64,000 nt of DNA, taken from positions 1,178,001-1,242,000 of the forward strand of contig NZ_JACYGY010000001.1 in NCBI RefSeq assembly GCF_015221875.1, in the 5' to 3' direction. The translations under genes were made by a program, and so were the position numbers. Positions 1 to 9,055 of the stretch are shown piece by piece. Under the pieces are notes generated by a model. It did no database searches. It saw only the letters and a list, made by a program, of their open reading frames with translations, and was not told where the DNA came from. Position 1 is the stretch's first letter. Every line of letters begins with the position of its first letter. The stretch is from Dyadobacter subterraneus. GTDB lineage: Bacteria > Bacteroidota > Bacteroidia > Cytophagales > Spirosomataceae.

Positions 1-539
1 ACGACGAAGTCATAGTCGCGGGTATTTCCTGTATAACCGTGACGATAAAGCAATTGCGGGATTATTTGCGGACGGTCATGAATGTCGTTGAAAATAACCA
101 GTTTGACTTCATCTTCATTAATCGCCGGCGTTTTAAATCCAAGCAAAGCGCCTGTAATGGTTTCTCCAAATTCAACTTTCGAATTTTTATAACCGGTTAT
201 TTCAGTCGAAACAATTTTGTATTTATGACTTACGCCCGGTTTGAGGTTGGTAATTGTAATTTTATGAATCCGGTTATTTGCCTCAATTAAACCGTTGTTG
301 TAGGCAAAAGCTTTATGAATTGCATAATTTCCTTCGCCATATTCAACCCAGCTAAAACAGTTTTTGCTGGTAATCCACATTACAGTCACTTCGTCCGGAC
401 CAATATTCTGAAGATAAGGACCGACTACAAAATGATTTTTTTCTTCGGTATTTGCGGCTAATGTGGAGGCAGCAGGAAGTAAACTCAGCGCCCCGATTTG
501 CGACATTTTTTCAAGAAATGACCTTCTGTCTGAATGCAT
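1..539 (-). CDS. Purple acid phosphatase-like metallophosphoesterase (3' end cut by window edge)
   Basis: The reading frame opens at 539 with MHSDRRSFLEKM and runs off the left edge (179 codons visible). The N-terminus carries a twin-arginine-like RRSFL motif and a hydrophobic stretch, so export is likely. Residues of about 35-140 (beginning VVGPYLQNIGPDEVTVMW) look like the fibronectin-III-like N-terminal domain of purple acid phosphatases. A metal-binding DIH motif within VIFNDIHDRPQ begins the phosphoesterase domain. It lies 103 bp downstream of SusD1 in the same direction. A weak stem-loop (585-620) lies between them, so partial co-transcription is possible. Family assignment is good; the substrate is unknown because most of the catalytic domain is outside the window. 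Confidence 0.8.
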   Translation of the reverse strand, partial: MHSDRRSFLEKMSQIGALSLLPAASTLAANTEEKNHFVVGPYLQNIGPDEVTVMWITSKNCFSWVEYGEGNYAIHKAFAYNNGLIEANNRIHKITITNLKPGVSHKYKIVSTEITGYKNSKVEFGETITGALLGFKTPAINEDEVKLVIFNDIHDRPQIIPQLLYRHGYTGNTRDYDFV

Positions 540-642
540 TATGATAAGGATTTAGGAATAGTAATGTTGAAACTTACTTCTTATAAGCAGCTCCCATCAA
601 TATTTTAATGAGAACTGCTTTTGATATTATCTGACTGGATTA

Positions 643-2370
643 CTACCAGCTAGGATTTTGAACAAGTTTTGGATTTAACAAAAGCTCCTGTGTAGGAATA
701 GGATAGAGGTAATCCCGGGCTTCGTTAAACTTTTTGTTAATGTGCGCATTGATCACAATGTTGCCTCCTTTATTACCATTTTCCAGTAAAATTTCACTTC
801 CCAGTTTTAATATCTGGGCATCCGGAACTGTTGGTTTATCGCCTTCATAAATCACCAGATCAACTTTCCCGTTTTTGTCAAGATCATAACTTCCCGGTCC
901 CGGAAAATACATTCCCTTATACTGTTTTGTCAAAAGCTGACCTTCTTTCCAGCGGATAATATCATCCCAGCGGAAGAAATTTTCCATTACAAGTTCCACC
1001 CGTCTTTCACGTCTGATTTCCAGAATTACACCGGCATTACTTCCGCTTAATTGTGAGTATTGCTGTGCCTGATACGGATCCGGATTGCTGTTGGCGTCTG
1101 CCATGTCAATATTTGGCATACCGACACGATCGCGTGTCAATTTGGTAGATTTGTCAAGATCAGCCTGGGTCAATGTTCCTCTTTCCGCTTTTGCTTCGGC
1201 AAAATTCAGGAGAACTTCGGCATAACGGAAGATAGGCATGTCCGTGATATCTTTGTTGAAAGTATCCCACTTTGGTGCTGATACGAATTTGATCAGCTGA
1301 TAACCTGTCACCGTTGCACCAAATTCCTGAACAAGCGGCGTGGTTTCTCCGATGCGGGTATAACCAGGAGTCCGGATTGTCTGGGATAAACGTGGATCGC
1401 GTTTTTGCGTTTCGTCAAAAAACTGCATCGTTTCGTAACCTTTGATATCTGTAAAACGAGAACCGTCGGCCATTAGATAGCTGTTAACCAGTTTCTTTTC
1501 AAGACCAGGTTTTCCGTAAGATGCAGTCATGGTGTAATAATTCAGGTTATGATAAACCTGCAATTCGTCACTGAAATCCCGCGCCAGAATCACTTCGTCA
1601 GGAATCGCGTTGTCGGAAGAAAAGAACTTTTGATAAGCTGTTGACGGCGTTGCTTTATAAATCGTATAACCGCTATTTTTCATCAGGTCTTCCGAAGCAG
1701 AAATGCTGGCATCAAGAAATTTGTCAGAACCGGAAAGTTTGAATTCCGGGTGATATTTCCGGTAAGTCCCTTCATATAAACCAATTCTGGATTTCAAAGC
1801 AAGCGCAGTCCATTTTGTGATCAGACTTACCTGACGCGTCGCATCCAGATTGGCGATGGCATAATCAATATCAGCCAAAACAGAATCCATTACCATCGCA
1901 CGCGGATCACGTGCTTTGTTCAACATTTCCTGATCATTAGATTCGATGGTTTTGGAATACCATGGAACATCACCAAATCTTTTCACCATATTGAAATAAA
2001 AATAAGCGCGGAAGAATCGGGCTACTCCGTTGTATTTGGCAACTGCTTTTTTATCAGCACATTTGTCGGAATTGGCAAGGAAATAATTGATATTTCTAAG
2101 CGGCTCCCACTTCCATCCGCCATCGCTGGTTGGTACCACGCGTGTTCCCTGAAGCTCATCTCGGAGACTGTTTTTTACAACATTATCAACATCTTCATTG
2201 TACACATCTTCTGCGGAAGGCAGCACGTTGTAAAATGAATTAGTGTAAAGCATCAGGTCGTTTTCCGTATTGAAAAAGGTTTCCGGAGAAATGGCATCTT
2301 GCGGAAGCTGGTCCAGATTACAGGAAGCCATTCCGAACACTACGGCTATTGTTAAAAATATTTTTTTCAT
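643..2370 (-). CDS. SusD/RagB family nutrient-binding lipoprotein (locus 1)
   Basis: 575 aa. The signal peptide ends in a lipobox (GMASC, Cys17), so the mature protein should be a surface lipoprotein lidding the SusC transporter encoded 24 bp upstream. Typical SusD features are visible: helical repeat segments such as ARFFRAYFYFNMVKRFGDVPW, the ILEIRRERRVELVMENFFRWDDIIRWK region and a C-terminal YLYPIPTQELLLNPKLVQNPSW. It is closely similar by eye to SusD2 of this window (LDQxPQ...LYxNSFYxxLP) and unlike SusD3. Ligand unknown; the phosphoesterase downstream suggests a phosphorylated substrate, which is inference. Confidence 0.95.
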   Translation of the reverse strand: MKKIFLTIAVVFGMASCNLDQLPQDAISPETFFNTENDLMLYTNSFYNVLPSAEDVYNEDVDNVVKNSLRDELQGTRVVPTSDGGWKWEPLRNINYFLANSDKCADKKAVAKYNGVARFFRAYFYFNMVKRFGDVPWYSKTIESNDQEMLNKARDPRAMVMDSVLADIDYAIANLDATRQVSLITKWTALALKSRIGLYEGTYRKYHPEFKLSGSDKFLDASISASEDLMKNSGYTIYKATPSTAYQKFFSSDNAIPDEVILARDFSDELQVYHNLNYYTMTASYGKPGLEKKLVNSYLMADGSRFTDIKGYETMQFFDETQKRDPRLSQTIRTPGYTRIGETTPLVQEFGATVTGYQLIKFVSAPKWDTFNKDITDMPIFRYAEVLLNFAEAKAERGTLTQADLDKSTKLTRDRVGMPNIDMADANSNPDPYQAQQYSQLSGSNAGVILEIRRERRVELVMENFFRWDDIIRWKEGQLLTKQYKGMYFPGPGSYDLDKNGKVDLVIYEGDKPTVPDAQILKLGSEILLENGNKGGNIVINAHINKKFNEARDYLYPIPTQELLLNPKLVQNPSW

Positions 2371-2394
2371 TGCTATAACTTGTTAATACCGGTT

Positions 2395-5300
2395 TTAAAA
2401 ATTGAGGTTGAGGCCGACAGAAAATGTTTTAGATAGGGGATAAGTCCTGCCGTTTGTCGCATCACCGTCAAGTTGTTCCGGATCTATGTACTTCGATCTT
2501 AGTGGAGTATAAGTCAGCAGGTTTTCACCGCTCACATAAATCCGCGCTTTTGGAATATGTAATTTCTGAGTAAGTGTTGACGGGAAAGTATAACCGATCA
2601 CAACATTTTTCAGGCGCAGATAACCTGCATTTTGGACATATTTGTCATTAGGAGCATTTAAATCTCCACCTCCGTTCAACGCAGTGTAACCTCTCAAAAC
2701 AGGGAAATACGAATCCGGTTTTTCAGGTGTCCATACATCCTTTTCAAAATCTTTTGGAATGAATGAATAGTAAGGACGGGAGTATGGTCCCCAGAATTTA
2801 TCGGCGTTATTGCCCGGATACCAGTTTTTGCGAAGAATTCCCTGCGTAAGTGTCGAGAAATCAAATCCATTCCAGGAAGCGCCAAGAATCAGACCATAAC
2901 GGTAACGCGCTTTGTTATTACCGATTTTCTTCAAATCACCATGATTGTCCAAAGTATTAGCACCCTGATCGATTTTTCCGTTGCCGTCTTTATCTACAAA
3001 ACGGATATCTCCTGCCTGTAACTTACTCCATTCACCCGGTGCGCTCAGCCTTTGTTTGTTCACGATTGACTGATCAACTTTGTAAGCCTGTGCCTCTTCG
3101 TTGCTTTTGAAAAAACCATCAATCGAGTACCCCCACATATCACCGATTACTTCACCTACATAATGGCTTGAAAGTAATTTGTTGGGATTATCAAATTTGG
3201 TAATTGTTGATTTTGAATCTGAAACGTTAAAAGTGGCATTGTAAGAGAAAGCTTTTCCGGCCAGTTTAAACTGATCACGCCATGAAATTGCCAGTTCGAA
3301 ACCTTTTGTTTTTAAATCACCAGCGTTTTGCGTGGGAACTGGTGCTCCGTAAACTAATGGAAGTACGCGGCCGGGAATAAGCATATCCGTTGTTTTTCTG
3401 ATGTATCCGTCAAATGCCAGATTTAGCCTGTTTTTCAAAAGGTCAACATCAAGACCGATGTTTGAAGTTGTCGCTTTTTCCCAGGTCAGGTCTGGTGAAA
3501 TTGGATTCGGACTATTTACATAAGTCAGTTTTTGTCCATTATTTATCCAGCTCGATTGTGCCGTTGGCATAATGGAAATATAGGGATAGTAACTTGCCGA
3601 ATTGGTATTTGGTGGCAGCTGATTTCCTAATGTTCCATAGGAAGCTCTGATTTTCAAATTGTTAACAACGATTTTCGCTGATTCAAAAAAGTTTTCCTCG
3701 CTGATTCTCCATCCGGCAGAAACCGACGGGAAAAATCCATAACGTTTGCCCGCTCCAAATCTTGAAGTTCCGTCATAGCGACCGTTAACTTCCAGAAGAT
3801 ATTTTCCAAGATAATCGTAGTTAGCCCTGAAAAATGCTCCGAACAATTCATATTGATAAGAATCACCCGTTGCAAGTTGCTCGCCAGTTCCTAAATCCAG
3901 GTCATTAAGACTTTCTGAAAGCAGGTTTTTACGTGCTCCAAATAACCGTTGATGCTTTTTTGTTTCGTAATTAATACCAGCCGTTGCTCCAAAATAGTGT
4001 TTACCGAATGTGTGATTGTAAGAAGAAAATACATTGACAACATTGGTCGGATCAAACCAGAATGTCTTTTTCAACTGATCGGTATTAAAGTTTGGAACTG
4101 GTGCAAGGATACCTGGCTGAATGGAATATTGGGCAACTGCGGAGCGGTACCAATCGTCGGCGATGTAAAAGGAATACGAGTGATTAGCAATTACATTCCA
4201 GTTTTTTGTCAGGTCAATGGTTACCGAGTTAATTGTTGTAAACTCATGTGCCTTTTTTTCTCCGCCAGCTACGCCTTTCAGAAGATTGGCAAACAATCCA
4301 TCACCGATTGAATAGCTATTTTTCAGTGTATTGTAAGTAGCTGTTCCGTCAGGATTTTGGGGAGCATAAGCGGGCAAGGCATGAACAGTAATACCAACAA
4401 AATTTTCGTTAGCACCACCTTCCAAGCCTGGATATTTATATTTTGAGTCAAAATACTGGGTGTTGTTGCTGACTTTTAACCAGGGAGTCACCTGAGAATT
4501 GATCTTCGCCCTAAAAGTGTAGGAGGTGAATTTATCAGTATTGAGTTTCATCAAACCTTCCTTTGAAAAGGCAGATCCGGAAATAAAGTAATTAACTTTT
4601 TCGGTACCACCTGAAAGATTCAGATTATGTTGTTTTGATGGTTGCGTTGTGTTAATTACTGTCTTCCACCAGTCATAATTTCCGTAGTAATTATAAATAT
4701 CTTTGCCGTTCACGTTTTTCACTACAATCCACGGACGGGCAGGATTTTCGGTTTTGTCAAAACGGCGGGCTTCCAGTTCCTTATAATCTTCATCAGAATA
4801 ACGGGTGTAAGTATTTCCCGTAGCTCTTTTGAAAGCTTCGTCATTCATTTTGACATAATCATAACCATTGGTAAGAAAATCCGTACTTACTGTTGGCGTT
4901 GACCAGCCGAAATTGTTGCTGTAAGAAATGCTGGTCTTTCCATTTTTTGCGGTTTTGGTTGTTATCAGAATCACACCAAAAGCACCCCGCGCACCATAAA
5001 TGGCCGAAGCAGCAGCATCTTTCAAGACAGAAACCGATTCCACATCACCGGGATTTATCCTGTTCATATCTCCCGGAATACCATCGATTAAAACCAGCGG
5101 ACCGCCGCCATTAATAGAAGTTTCACCACGAACATTCAGGTTTCCTCCTTGTCCTGGACGACCGGTTGAAAAAGTAACATTCAGGTTAGGAATCATGCCC
5201 TGAAGAATCTGGGACATATTATTTAAAGGCCGGTTTTCAAGATCTTTTGACTGGATCTGACTCACTGCGCCGGTCAGGTTTACTTTTTTCTGAACACCAT

Positions 5301-5994
5301 AACCAACCACGACCAATTCGTTTAATGCTTTGGTATCCGCGCTTAAAGTCACATCAATAAATGTGCGGTTGCCAACTCTTGTTTCCTGGGGCACGTACCC
5401 GACAAAGCTGAAAACCAGGATTGATTCAAGATTTGGAACTGTAAGCTCAAAAAATCCGTCGCTGTCCGTAGTTGTTCCGGCTGAGCTGCCTTTTAATACC
5501 ACACTTACACCAGGCAAAACATCTTTTCCGTCCTCGGAAATTACTTTTCCTTTAACTCTGATTTCTTTGGTAAGCGGCGCGTTTAAAACTTTTTCTTCCA
5601 AAGGTGAAAATGCAGGTTCCTGTTTTTTTACACGATTTTTGGAAAGAATAATTTGCTGGTTCATTACCGAATATTCAATGCCATGCGGTAAAAAAATCTG
5701 GTTAAGTACCTGATCAAGTTTGGCTTTACTTGCGTTAACGCTTACATGCTCACTCAGCGAAACCTTGCTGCTGTAAACAAATTTGATCTTGATATCTTTC
5801 TGAATTTGTTCCAAAACCGACTGAATCGGCACATTTGATAAGCGGATGGTGATATCCTTGTTCAGGATAGACTGCGCTGTGCTTTCTTTTGCGTAACTGA
5901 CGCTGGCAAGAAAAGCCATAAGAATCCATTGAAGCAGACTTATTCGCATAAAAAGTCGCCAGTTATATGGCTTGTTTGGTACCAATTTTTGCAT
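2395..5994 (-). CDS. SusC/RagA TonB-dependent outer-membrane transporter with STN domain (locus 1)
   Basis: 1199 aa. After the signal peptide there is an STN domain (about residues 43-118), which passes transport signals to FecR; then a carboxypeptidase-regulatory-like domain (about 148-225), the plug with LVVVGYGVQKKVNLTGAV and SVLKDAAASAIYGARGAFGVILITTK, and a long beta-barrel ending in Phe. The start MQKLVPNKPYNW is favoured because SusC3 begins almost identically and the bases upstream are shared. FecR1 and sigma1 lie directly upstream. The N-terminus resembles SusC3, whereas plug and barrel resemble SusC2, so the gene appears mosaic. Transport substrate unknown. Confidence 0.96.
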   Translation of the reverse strand: MQKLVPNKPYNWRLFMRISLLQWILMAFLASVSYAKESTAQSILNKDITIRLSNVPIQSVLEQIQKDIKIKFVYSSKVSLSEHVSVNASKAKLDQVLNQIFLPHGIEYSVMNQQIILSKNRVKKQEPAFSPLEEKVLNAPLTKEIRVKGKVISEDGKDVLPGVSVVLKGSSAGTTTDSDGFFELTVPNLESILVFSFVGYVPQETRVGNRTFIDVTLSADTKALNELVVVGYGVQKKVNLTGAVSQIQSKDLENRPLNNMSQILQGMIPNLNVTFSTGRPGQGGNLNVRGETSINGGGPLVLIDGIPGDMNRINPGDVESVSVLKDAAASAIYGARGAFGVILITTKTAKNGKTSISYSNNFGWSTPTVSTDFLTNGYDYVKMNDEAFKRATGNTYTRYSDEDYKELEARRFDKTENPARPWIVVKNVNGKDIYNYYGNYDWWKTVINTTQPSKQHNLNLSGGTEKVNYFISGSAFSKEGLMKLNTDKFTSYTFRAKINSQVTPWLKVSNNTQYFDSKYKYPGLEGGANENFVGITVHALPAYAPQNPDGTATYNTLKNSYSIGDGLFANLLKGVAGGEKKAHEFTTINSVTIDLTKNWNVIANHSYSFYIADDWYRSAVAQYSIQPGILAPVPNFNTDQLKKTFWFDPTNVVNVFSSYNHTFGKHYFGATAGINYETKKHQRLFGARKNLLSESLNDLDLGTGEQLATGDSYQYELFGAFFRANYDYLGKYLLEVNGRYDGTSRFGAGKRYGFFPSVSAGWRISEENFFESAKIVVNNLKIRASYGTLGNQLPPNTNSASYYPYISIMPTAQSSWINNGQKLTYVNSPNPISPDLTWEKATTSNIGLDVDLLKNRLNLAFDGYIRKTTDMLIPGRVLPLVYGAPVPTQNAGDLKTKGFELAISWRDQFKLAGKAFSYNATFNVSDSKSTITKFDNPNKLLSSHYVGEVIGDMWGYSIDGFFKSNEEAQAYKVDQSIVNKQRLSAPGEWSKLQAGDIRFVDKDGNGKIDQGANTLDNHGDLKKIGNNKARYRYGLILGASWNGFDFSTLTQGILRKNWYPGNNADKFWGPYSRPYYSFIPKDFEKDVWTPEKPDSYFPVLRGYTALNGGGDLNAPNDKYVQNAGYLRLKNVVIGYTFPSTLTQKLHIPKARIYVSGENLLTYTPLRSKYIDPEQLDGDATNGRTYPLSKTFSVGLNLNF

Positions 5995-6001
5995 AATTTT
6001 G
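5972..6001 (+). promoter_or_regulatory. Candidate antisense promoter over the SusC1 start codon
   Basis: TTG at 5972-5974, a 19-bp spacer, and TAATTTTG at 5994-6001 match the Bacteroidota promoter pattern TTG-N19-TAnnTTTG on the plus strand. The -7 box overlaps the complement of the SusC1 start codon. The same spacing occurs at loci 2 and 3. Transcripts from it would run antisense to the SusC1 leader. Confidence 0.5.
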
Positions 6002-6006
6002 ATTGT

Positions 6007-6108
6007 CTAATAGTTTAAGCTCTGTTAGAAATAATCTGTTCTGCGCCGGTGGAACGGTGCAGGCAGGAAATCATTGGCCGGGAGTGGTGGAACACTTCCG
6101 GTTTTTTT
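6007..6108 (+). ncRNA. Predicted DonS-like antisense RNA, locus 1
   Basis: Start estimated 6-8 nt after the -7 box. The roughly 100-nt transcript would be complementary to the SusC1 leader. It contains hairpin A (6041-6048 with 6055-6062, one G-U pair, loop GTGGAA at 6049-6054) and terminator hairpin B (9-bp stem 6078-6086 with 6093-6101, loop GTGGAA at 6087-6092, then seven T). The T-run is only on the plus strand, so sense readthrough from FecR1 to SusC1 would not be terminated. Cis-antisense RNAs between anti-sigma and susC genes are known from Bacteroides (DonS). That this is one is inference from promoter, position and terminator. Confidence 0.5.
6078..6108 (+). terminator. Intrinsic terminator in the FecR1-SusC1 gap
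   Basis: Nine-base-pair stem beginning CCGG and closing CCGG, hexaloop GTGGAA, followed by TTTTTTT on the plus strand. No plus-strand gene lies here, so it fits the end of an antisense RNA. Confidence 0.7.
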
Positions 6109-6168
6109 GTGCCGGAAAATTTGTTAGTTCATGATTTTTGATCGGTTTGGTTAAGTTGAAAGGATTGG

Positions 6169-7191
6169 TTATTCACATGGTTCTCCCTGAATGGTAATGG
6201 TATTTTCATTGATGATATAATTGGCTTCCAGCGTTTTACACAGCATATCCATAATGGCCGGAAGAGGTTGCTGCTCAAAATCTGCGCTGATCCTGCACTT
6301 TGCTATACCCGGATCAGAAAGCTTAATAGAAACATTGAATTTCTTTTCTAGCTGGCGAATCGCATCACGTAACGGTGTATCCGTAAACGTTATGCTGACA
6401 GGCTGGTAAATTTCCTTTTTCTGTAAACCGGCCATTTCCTGAAATGACAGTTTTTTTGATTCGAGTTCAAACAAAGCCTGCTGGTTTGGCTTTAAAATAA
6501 CCTGCTGTGTTTTTGCTTCAATATCAGGTGCAGAAACTTCAACGCGACCGGTAACTACGGATATTTCAAAATGTTTTCCTTCTGAAACTGCTTTCACGTT
6601 GAAGCTTGTACCCAGTACTTTGACAACCATTTCACCGGTGATAATCGAAAACGGTTTTTTCTTGTTTTTTTGAACATTGAAAAAGCCTTCGCCTTTGAAT
6701 TGAACCGTCCGGTTATTTTGAGCAAATACTTTTGGATAAGTAATTGTTGCATTTTTATGCATCCAGACCGTACTTCCGTCTGGAAGCTGATGCTGAACGA
6801 TCCTGGATTCATAATTTCTGAATTCGACCAAATCCTTACTTTCTTCGAAATTTTCAATAGCGGAAATCGAATCAGCGGATTTTTTTGGAGCAAATTGATA
6901 ATAGAAAAAGCCCAAAACGAACAAAACCGAAGCTGCAATACCGATAACCCTTGACCACGGAAATTTCCTGATCTCAGTCTCGTTTTCCTCCCGATCAATC
7001 TGCTGATTTATATTTTTAAGCGTGTTTTCCAGCAGCTCAGTTTTTTCAGAATCAGGAACGGATTCCAGATACTGGCCTGGCGTTTCCAGACCGGCGTACC
7101 AATTTTCAACAATGTGTTTTTCATGTTCAGAGCATAATCCCTGAAGGTATTTTTCAAGTAGTTGGGGTGATATTTCCGGCTTGTTATCCAT
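6169..7191 (-). CDS. FecR-family anti-sigma factor (locus 1)
   Basis: 340 aa. The cytoplasmic N-terminus (about 1-80, beginning PQLLEKYLQGLCSEHEKHIVENWY) binds the sigma factor; one membrane helix follows at about 84-102; the periplasmic FecR domain carries QLPDGSTVWMHKNATITYPKVF and FFNVQKNKKKPFSIITGEMVVKVLGTSFNVKA; the C-terminal domain contacts the STN domain of the transporter. It lies 66 bp after sigma1 and 174 bp before SusC1. It is closely similar by eye to FecR3 and unlike the longer FecR2. Expected role: hold or activate sigma1 according to the transport state of SusC1. Confidence 0.95.
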   Translation of the reverse strand: MDNKPEISPQLLEKYLQGLCSEHEKHIVENWYAGLETPGQYLESVPDSEKTELLENTLKNINQQIDREENETEIRKFPWSRVIGIAASVLFVLGFFYYQFAPKKSADSISAIENFEESKDLVEFRNYESRIVQHQLPDGSTVWMHKNATITYPKVFAQNNRTVQFKGEGFFNVQKNKKKPFSIITGEMVVKVLGTSFNVKAVSEGKHFEISVVTGRVEVSAPDIEAKTQQVILKPNQQALFELESKKLSFQEMAGLQKKEIYQPVSITFTDTPLRDAIRQLEKKFNVSIKLSDPGIAKCRISADFEQQPLPAIMDMLCKTLEANYIINENTITIQGEPCE

Positions 7192-7257
7192 TGCGTAAAG
7201 ACGTTGATATCTTTAAGTCGCAGTCAACAATGGGTACCCCTTAGTGGCAGGAAAAAA

Positions 7258-7851
7258 TTATTGAAATAAATTGATCAGGATAAGTGTGTAGGCCAAATGC
7301 TCTTTCAGATATTCTTTCAAAATCCGCAGTGCTTTGGTAATATGCTGTTCTACCGTTTTTTCTGAAATGTTAAGTTCAAGCGCAACATCACGGTTGGAAA
7401 GTCCCTGACGGCTCATGGTAAAAACTTGCCGGCATTTTTCAGGAAGCAAATGCAGTGCTTCATGATATCGATGTTGCAGGTCGATGGCGAGCGTGTCCTG
7501 ATAGGTAGTTTCGGCAGAACTTTCCCTTGTTGATTCCCAAATAGTATTCCGGTTTTGCCGCGACATTTCGGCCCGGTAATGCGTAATGATCAGTTTTTTT
7601 GCCGCAGAAAATAAATAAGATTTGCAATCCTGAATGACTAAAACCGAGCGTTTTTGCCAGATACTGACAAACAATTCCTGCACAATTTCCTGAGACGTGA
7701 AGCGGTCGTTAACCCTTGAATACACATAGTTGAACAACTGCGAAAAGTAGCGGGTGTAAAATTCCTCAAACGCTTTCCGGTCAGCATCCGTACGAATAAT
7801 TTCAAGAAGATCTGAGTCTGAAAAGTTAGTATACCTCGCGTTCATATCCAT
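7258..7851 (-). CDS. ECF RNA polymerase sigma factor (locus 1)
   Basis: 197 aa. Sigma-70 region 2 spans about residues 25-95 (FEEFYTRYFSQLFNYVYSRV, QEIVQELFVSIWQKR). Region 4 with its helix-turn-helix spans about 125-180 (LPEKCRQVFTMSRQGLSNRDVALELNISEKTVEQHITKAL). It is the family found in Bacteroidota next to FecR and SusC, and transcribes its own uptake locus when released by FecR1. Very similar to the isolated sigma factor at 27731-28315. Confidence 0.95.
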   Translation of the reverse strand: MDMNARYTNFSDSDLLEIIRTDADRKAFEEFYTRYFSQLFNYVYSRVNDRFTSQEIVQELFVSIWQKRSVLVIQDCKSYLFSAAKKLIITHYRAEMSRQNRNTIWESTRESSAETTYQDTLAIDLQHRYHEALHLLPEKCRQVFTMSRQGLSNRDVALELNISEKTVEQHITKALRILKEYLKEHLAYTLILINLFQ

Positions 7852-8050
7852 TCAGTATTCCCGGGAACATGGCTGCCCGTCAATGAGAATGCTGCAAAAT
7901 TCGGCTAAAATCAATGAACCCCTGTTGATTTAAGATTAAGGAATTGAAGGTGTTATTGAATTTTGATAACAGAAAATTAAAATAAATTATTTTGAAAATT
8001 TAACTGATTTACAAGTTGTTAAGGTAGGAGATGTAATGTTGATAAAGTAA

Positions 8051-8093
8051 AAAACTGCTACCGTTTCCTGAAAAGGAAAACAATAGCAGTTTT
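8051..8093 (-). terminator. Terminator of the endonuclease/exonuclease/phosphatase-family gene
   Basis: AAAACTGCTA at 8051-8060 pairs with TAGCAGTTTT at 8084-8093, with a smaller inner stem TTTCC/GGAAA between them. It lies 22-64 nt beyond the stop of the minus-strand hydrolase, with a T-run at the end of the minus-strand stem. The same palindrome has T residues on both strands. Confidence 0.7.
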
Positions 8094-8114
8094 ATCTTTT
8101 GAAAAATTAGCTGA

Positions 8115-8957
8115 TTAATTGATAACCGCTTTAATTACTACCGGCTGGTGATCAGATGGATAACGTTGGTCTTTTGCATCAGTCAAAACACCGTATTTCA
8201 AAACTTTGATTGGTTTGCTTACAAAAATATAATCGATACGATTCTGCATAGGTGCATCAAATTTGAAGCTGTTAAATGTTCCTTCCGGACCGTATTTTGG
8301 TTGTTCTGTTATTTCGTGAGAATCGCTCAAAAGCGTTTGTATCGTTTTGATCTGTTCAGTTTCAGGCGTTGAGTTGAAGTCGCCCGTTAGAATAGTCGGC
8401 GAATTTCCTGCGATTTCCTTCATCTTTTTTACCATCAAATTGCCTGACTGGCGGCGCGCCTCTACGCCCTGATGATCAAAGTGAACGTTGAAAAAATAGA
8501 ATTCTTTTTTCGTGTTCAAATCCTGGAATTTAGCCCATGAACAAATCCGGTTGCAGCAGGTAGCATCCCAGCCTTTTCCAGGTACGTCTGGTGTTTCGCT
8601 AAGCCAGAAATCACCATTTTTTAAAACTTTGAAACGGTCTTTTTTGTAGAAAATAGCAGAATGTTCCCCACCTTCTTTTCCATCATCACGACCTTTTCCA
8701 AGAAATGCAAATTCGGTCAGTTCGGCTACATCGCGAAGCTGATTGATCAGTACTTCCTGCGTTCCAAAAATGTCAAATTCATGAAAACGAACCAATCCTT
8801 TTACCATTTCCTTGCGGTTCGGCCAGGCGTTAATGCCGTCGCCTTTATTGTCATAACGAAGGTTATATGAAGCAATATTAATCGTGGAAGTTTTTTGTGC
8901 AAAACCTGCTGTCGACAGCAACAAAACGGCTGTCAGGATCACAAGTGATTTTTTCAT
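8115..8957 (-). CDS. Secreted endonuclease/exonuclease/phosphatase-family hydrolase
   Basis: 280 aa with a Sec signal peptide ending FAQ. The EEP-fold motifs appear in order: IASYNLRYDN, TQE near residue 67, NVHFDHQG, LTGDFNSTPE, NRIDYIFVS and a C-terminal SDHQPVV. Such proteins cleave phosphodiester or phosphomonoester bonds with a divalent metal; Bacteroidota members are often annotated as phosphoinositide, nuclease or sphingomyelinase-like enzymes. Substrate cannot be told here. It lies downstream of SusD2 beyond the 86-bp repeats and has its own terminator. Confidence 0.88.
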   Translation of the reverse strand: MKKSLVILTAVLLLSTAGFAQKTSTINIASYNLRYDNKGDGINAWPNRKEMVKGLVRFHEFDIFGTQEVLINQLRDVAELTEFAFLGKGRDDGKEGGEHSAIFYKKDRFKVLKNGDFWLSETPDVPGKGWDATCCNRICSWAKFQDLNTKKEFYFFNVHFDHQGVEARRQSGNLMVKKMKEIAGNSPTILTGDFNSTPETEQIKTIQTLLSDSHEITEQPKYGPEGTFNSFKFDAPMQNRIDYIFVSKPIKVLKYGVLTDAKDQRYPSDHQPVVIKAVIN

Positions 8958-9055
8958 TTGAAAAGAATTAAGAATTGGAAATAGAATTTAGTTGAAATAA
9001 ACATAGCGTAAAGAGAAAAAACAACCAGCTCCTTACTCTATGGAGGTTAATTTTT

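Noticed and set aside
585..620. Stem-loop between SusD1 and the phosphatase as a strong terminator
   Set aside because: Only a 6-bp outer stem with mismatched interior and no T-run on the minus strand; at most partial attenuation.
3949..4311. Plus-strand ORF of 120 aa inside the SusC1 gene
   Set aside because: It lies fully within a strongly supported transporter on the other strand; composition is Cys/Ile/Val-rich and looks like an antisense shadow.
5330..5713. Plus-strand ORF of 127 aa in the SusC1 N-terminal region
   Set aside because: Mirrors the STN and carboxypeptidase-like coding region; similar shadow frames occur in other SusC genes.
6078..6108. Reading the locus 1 hairpin as attenuation of FecR1-to-SusC1 transcription
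   Set aside because: The T-run follows the stem only on the plus strand; the sense strand has A residues before the stem and no U-tract after it.
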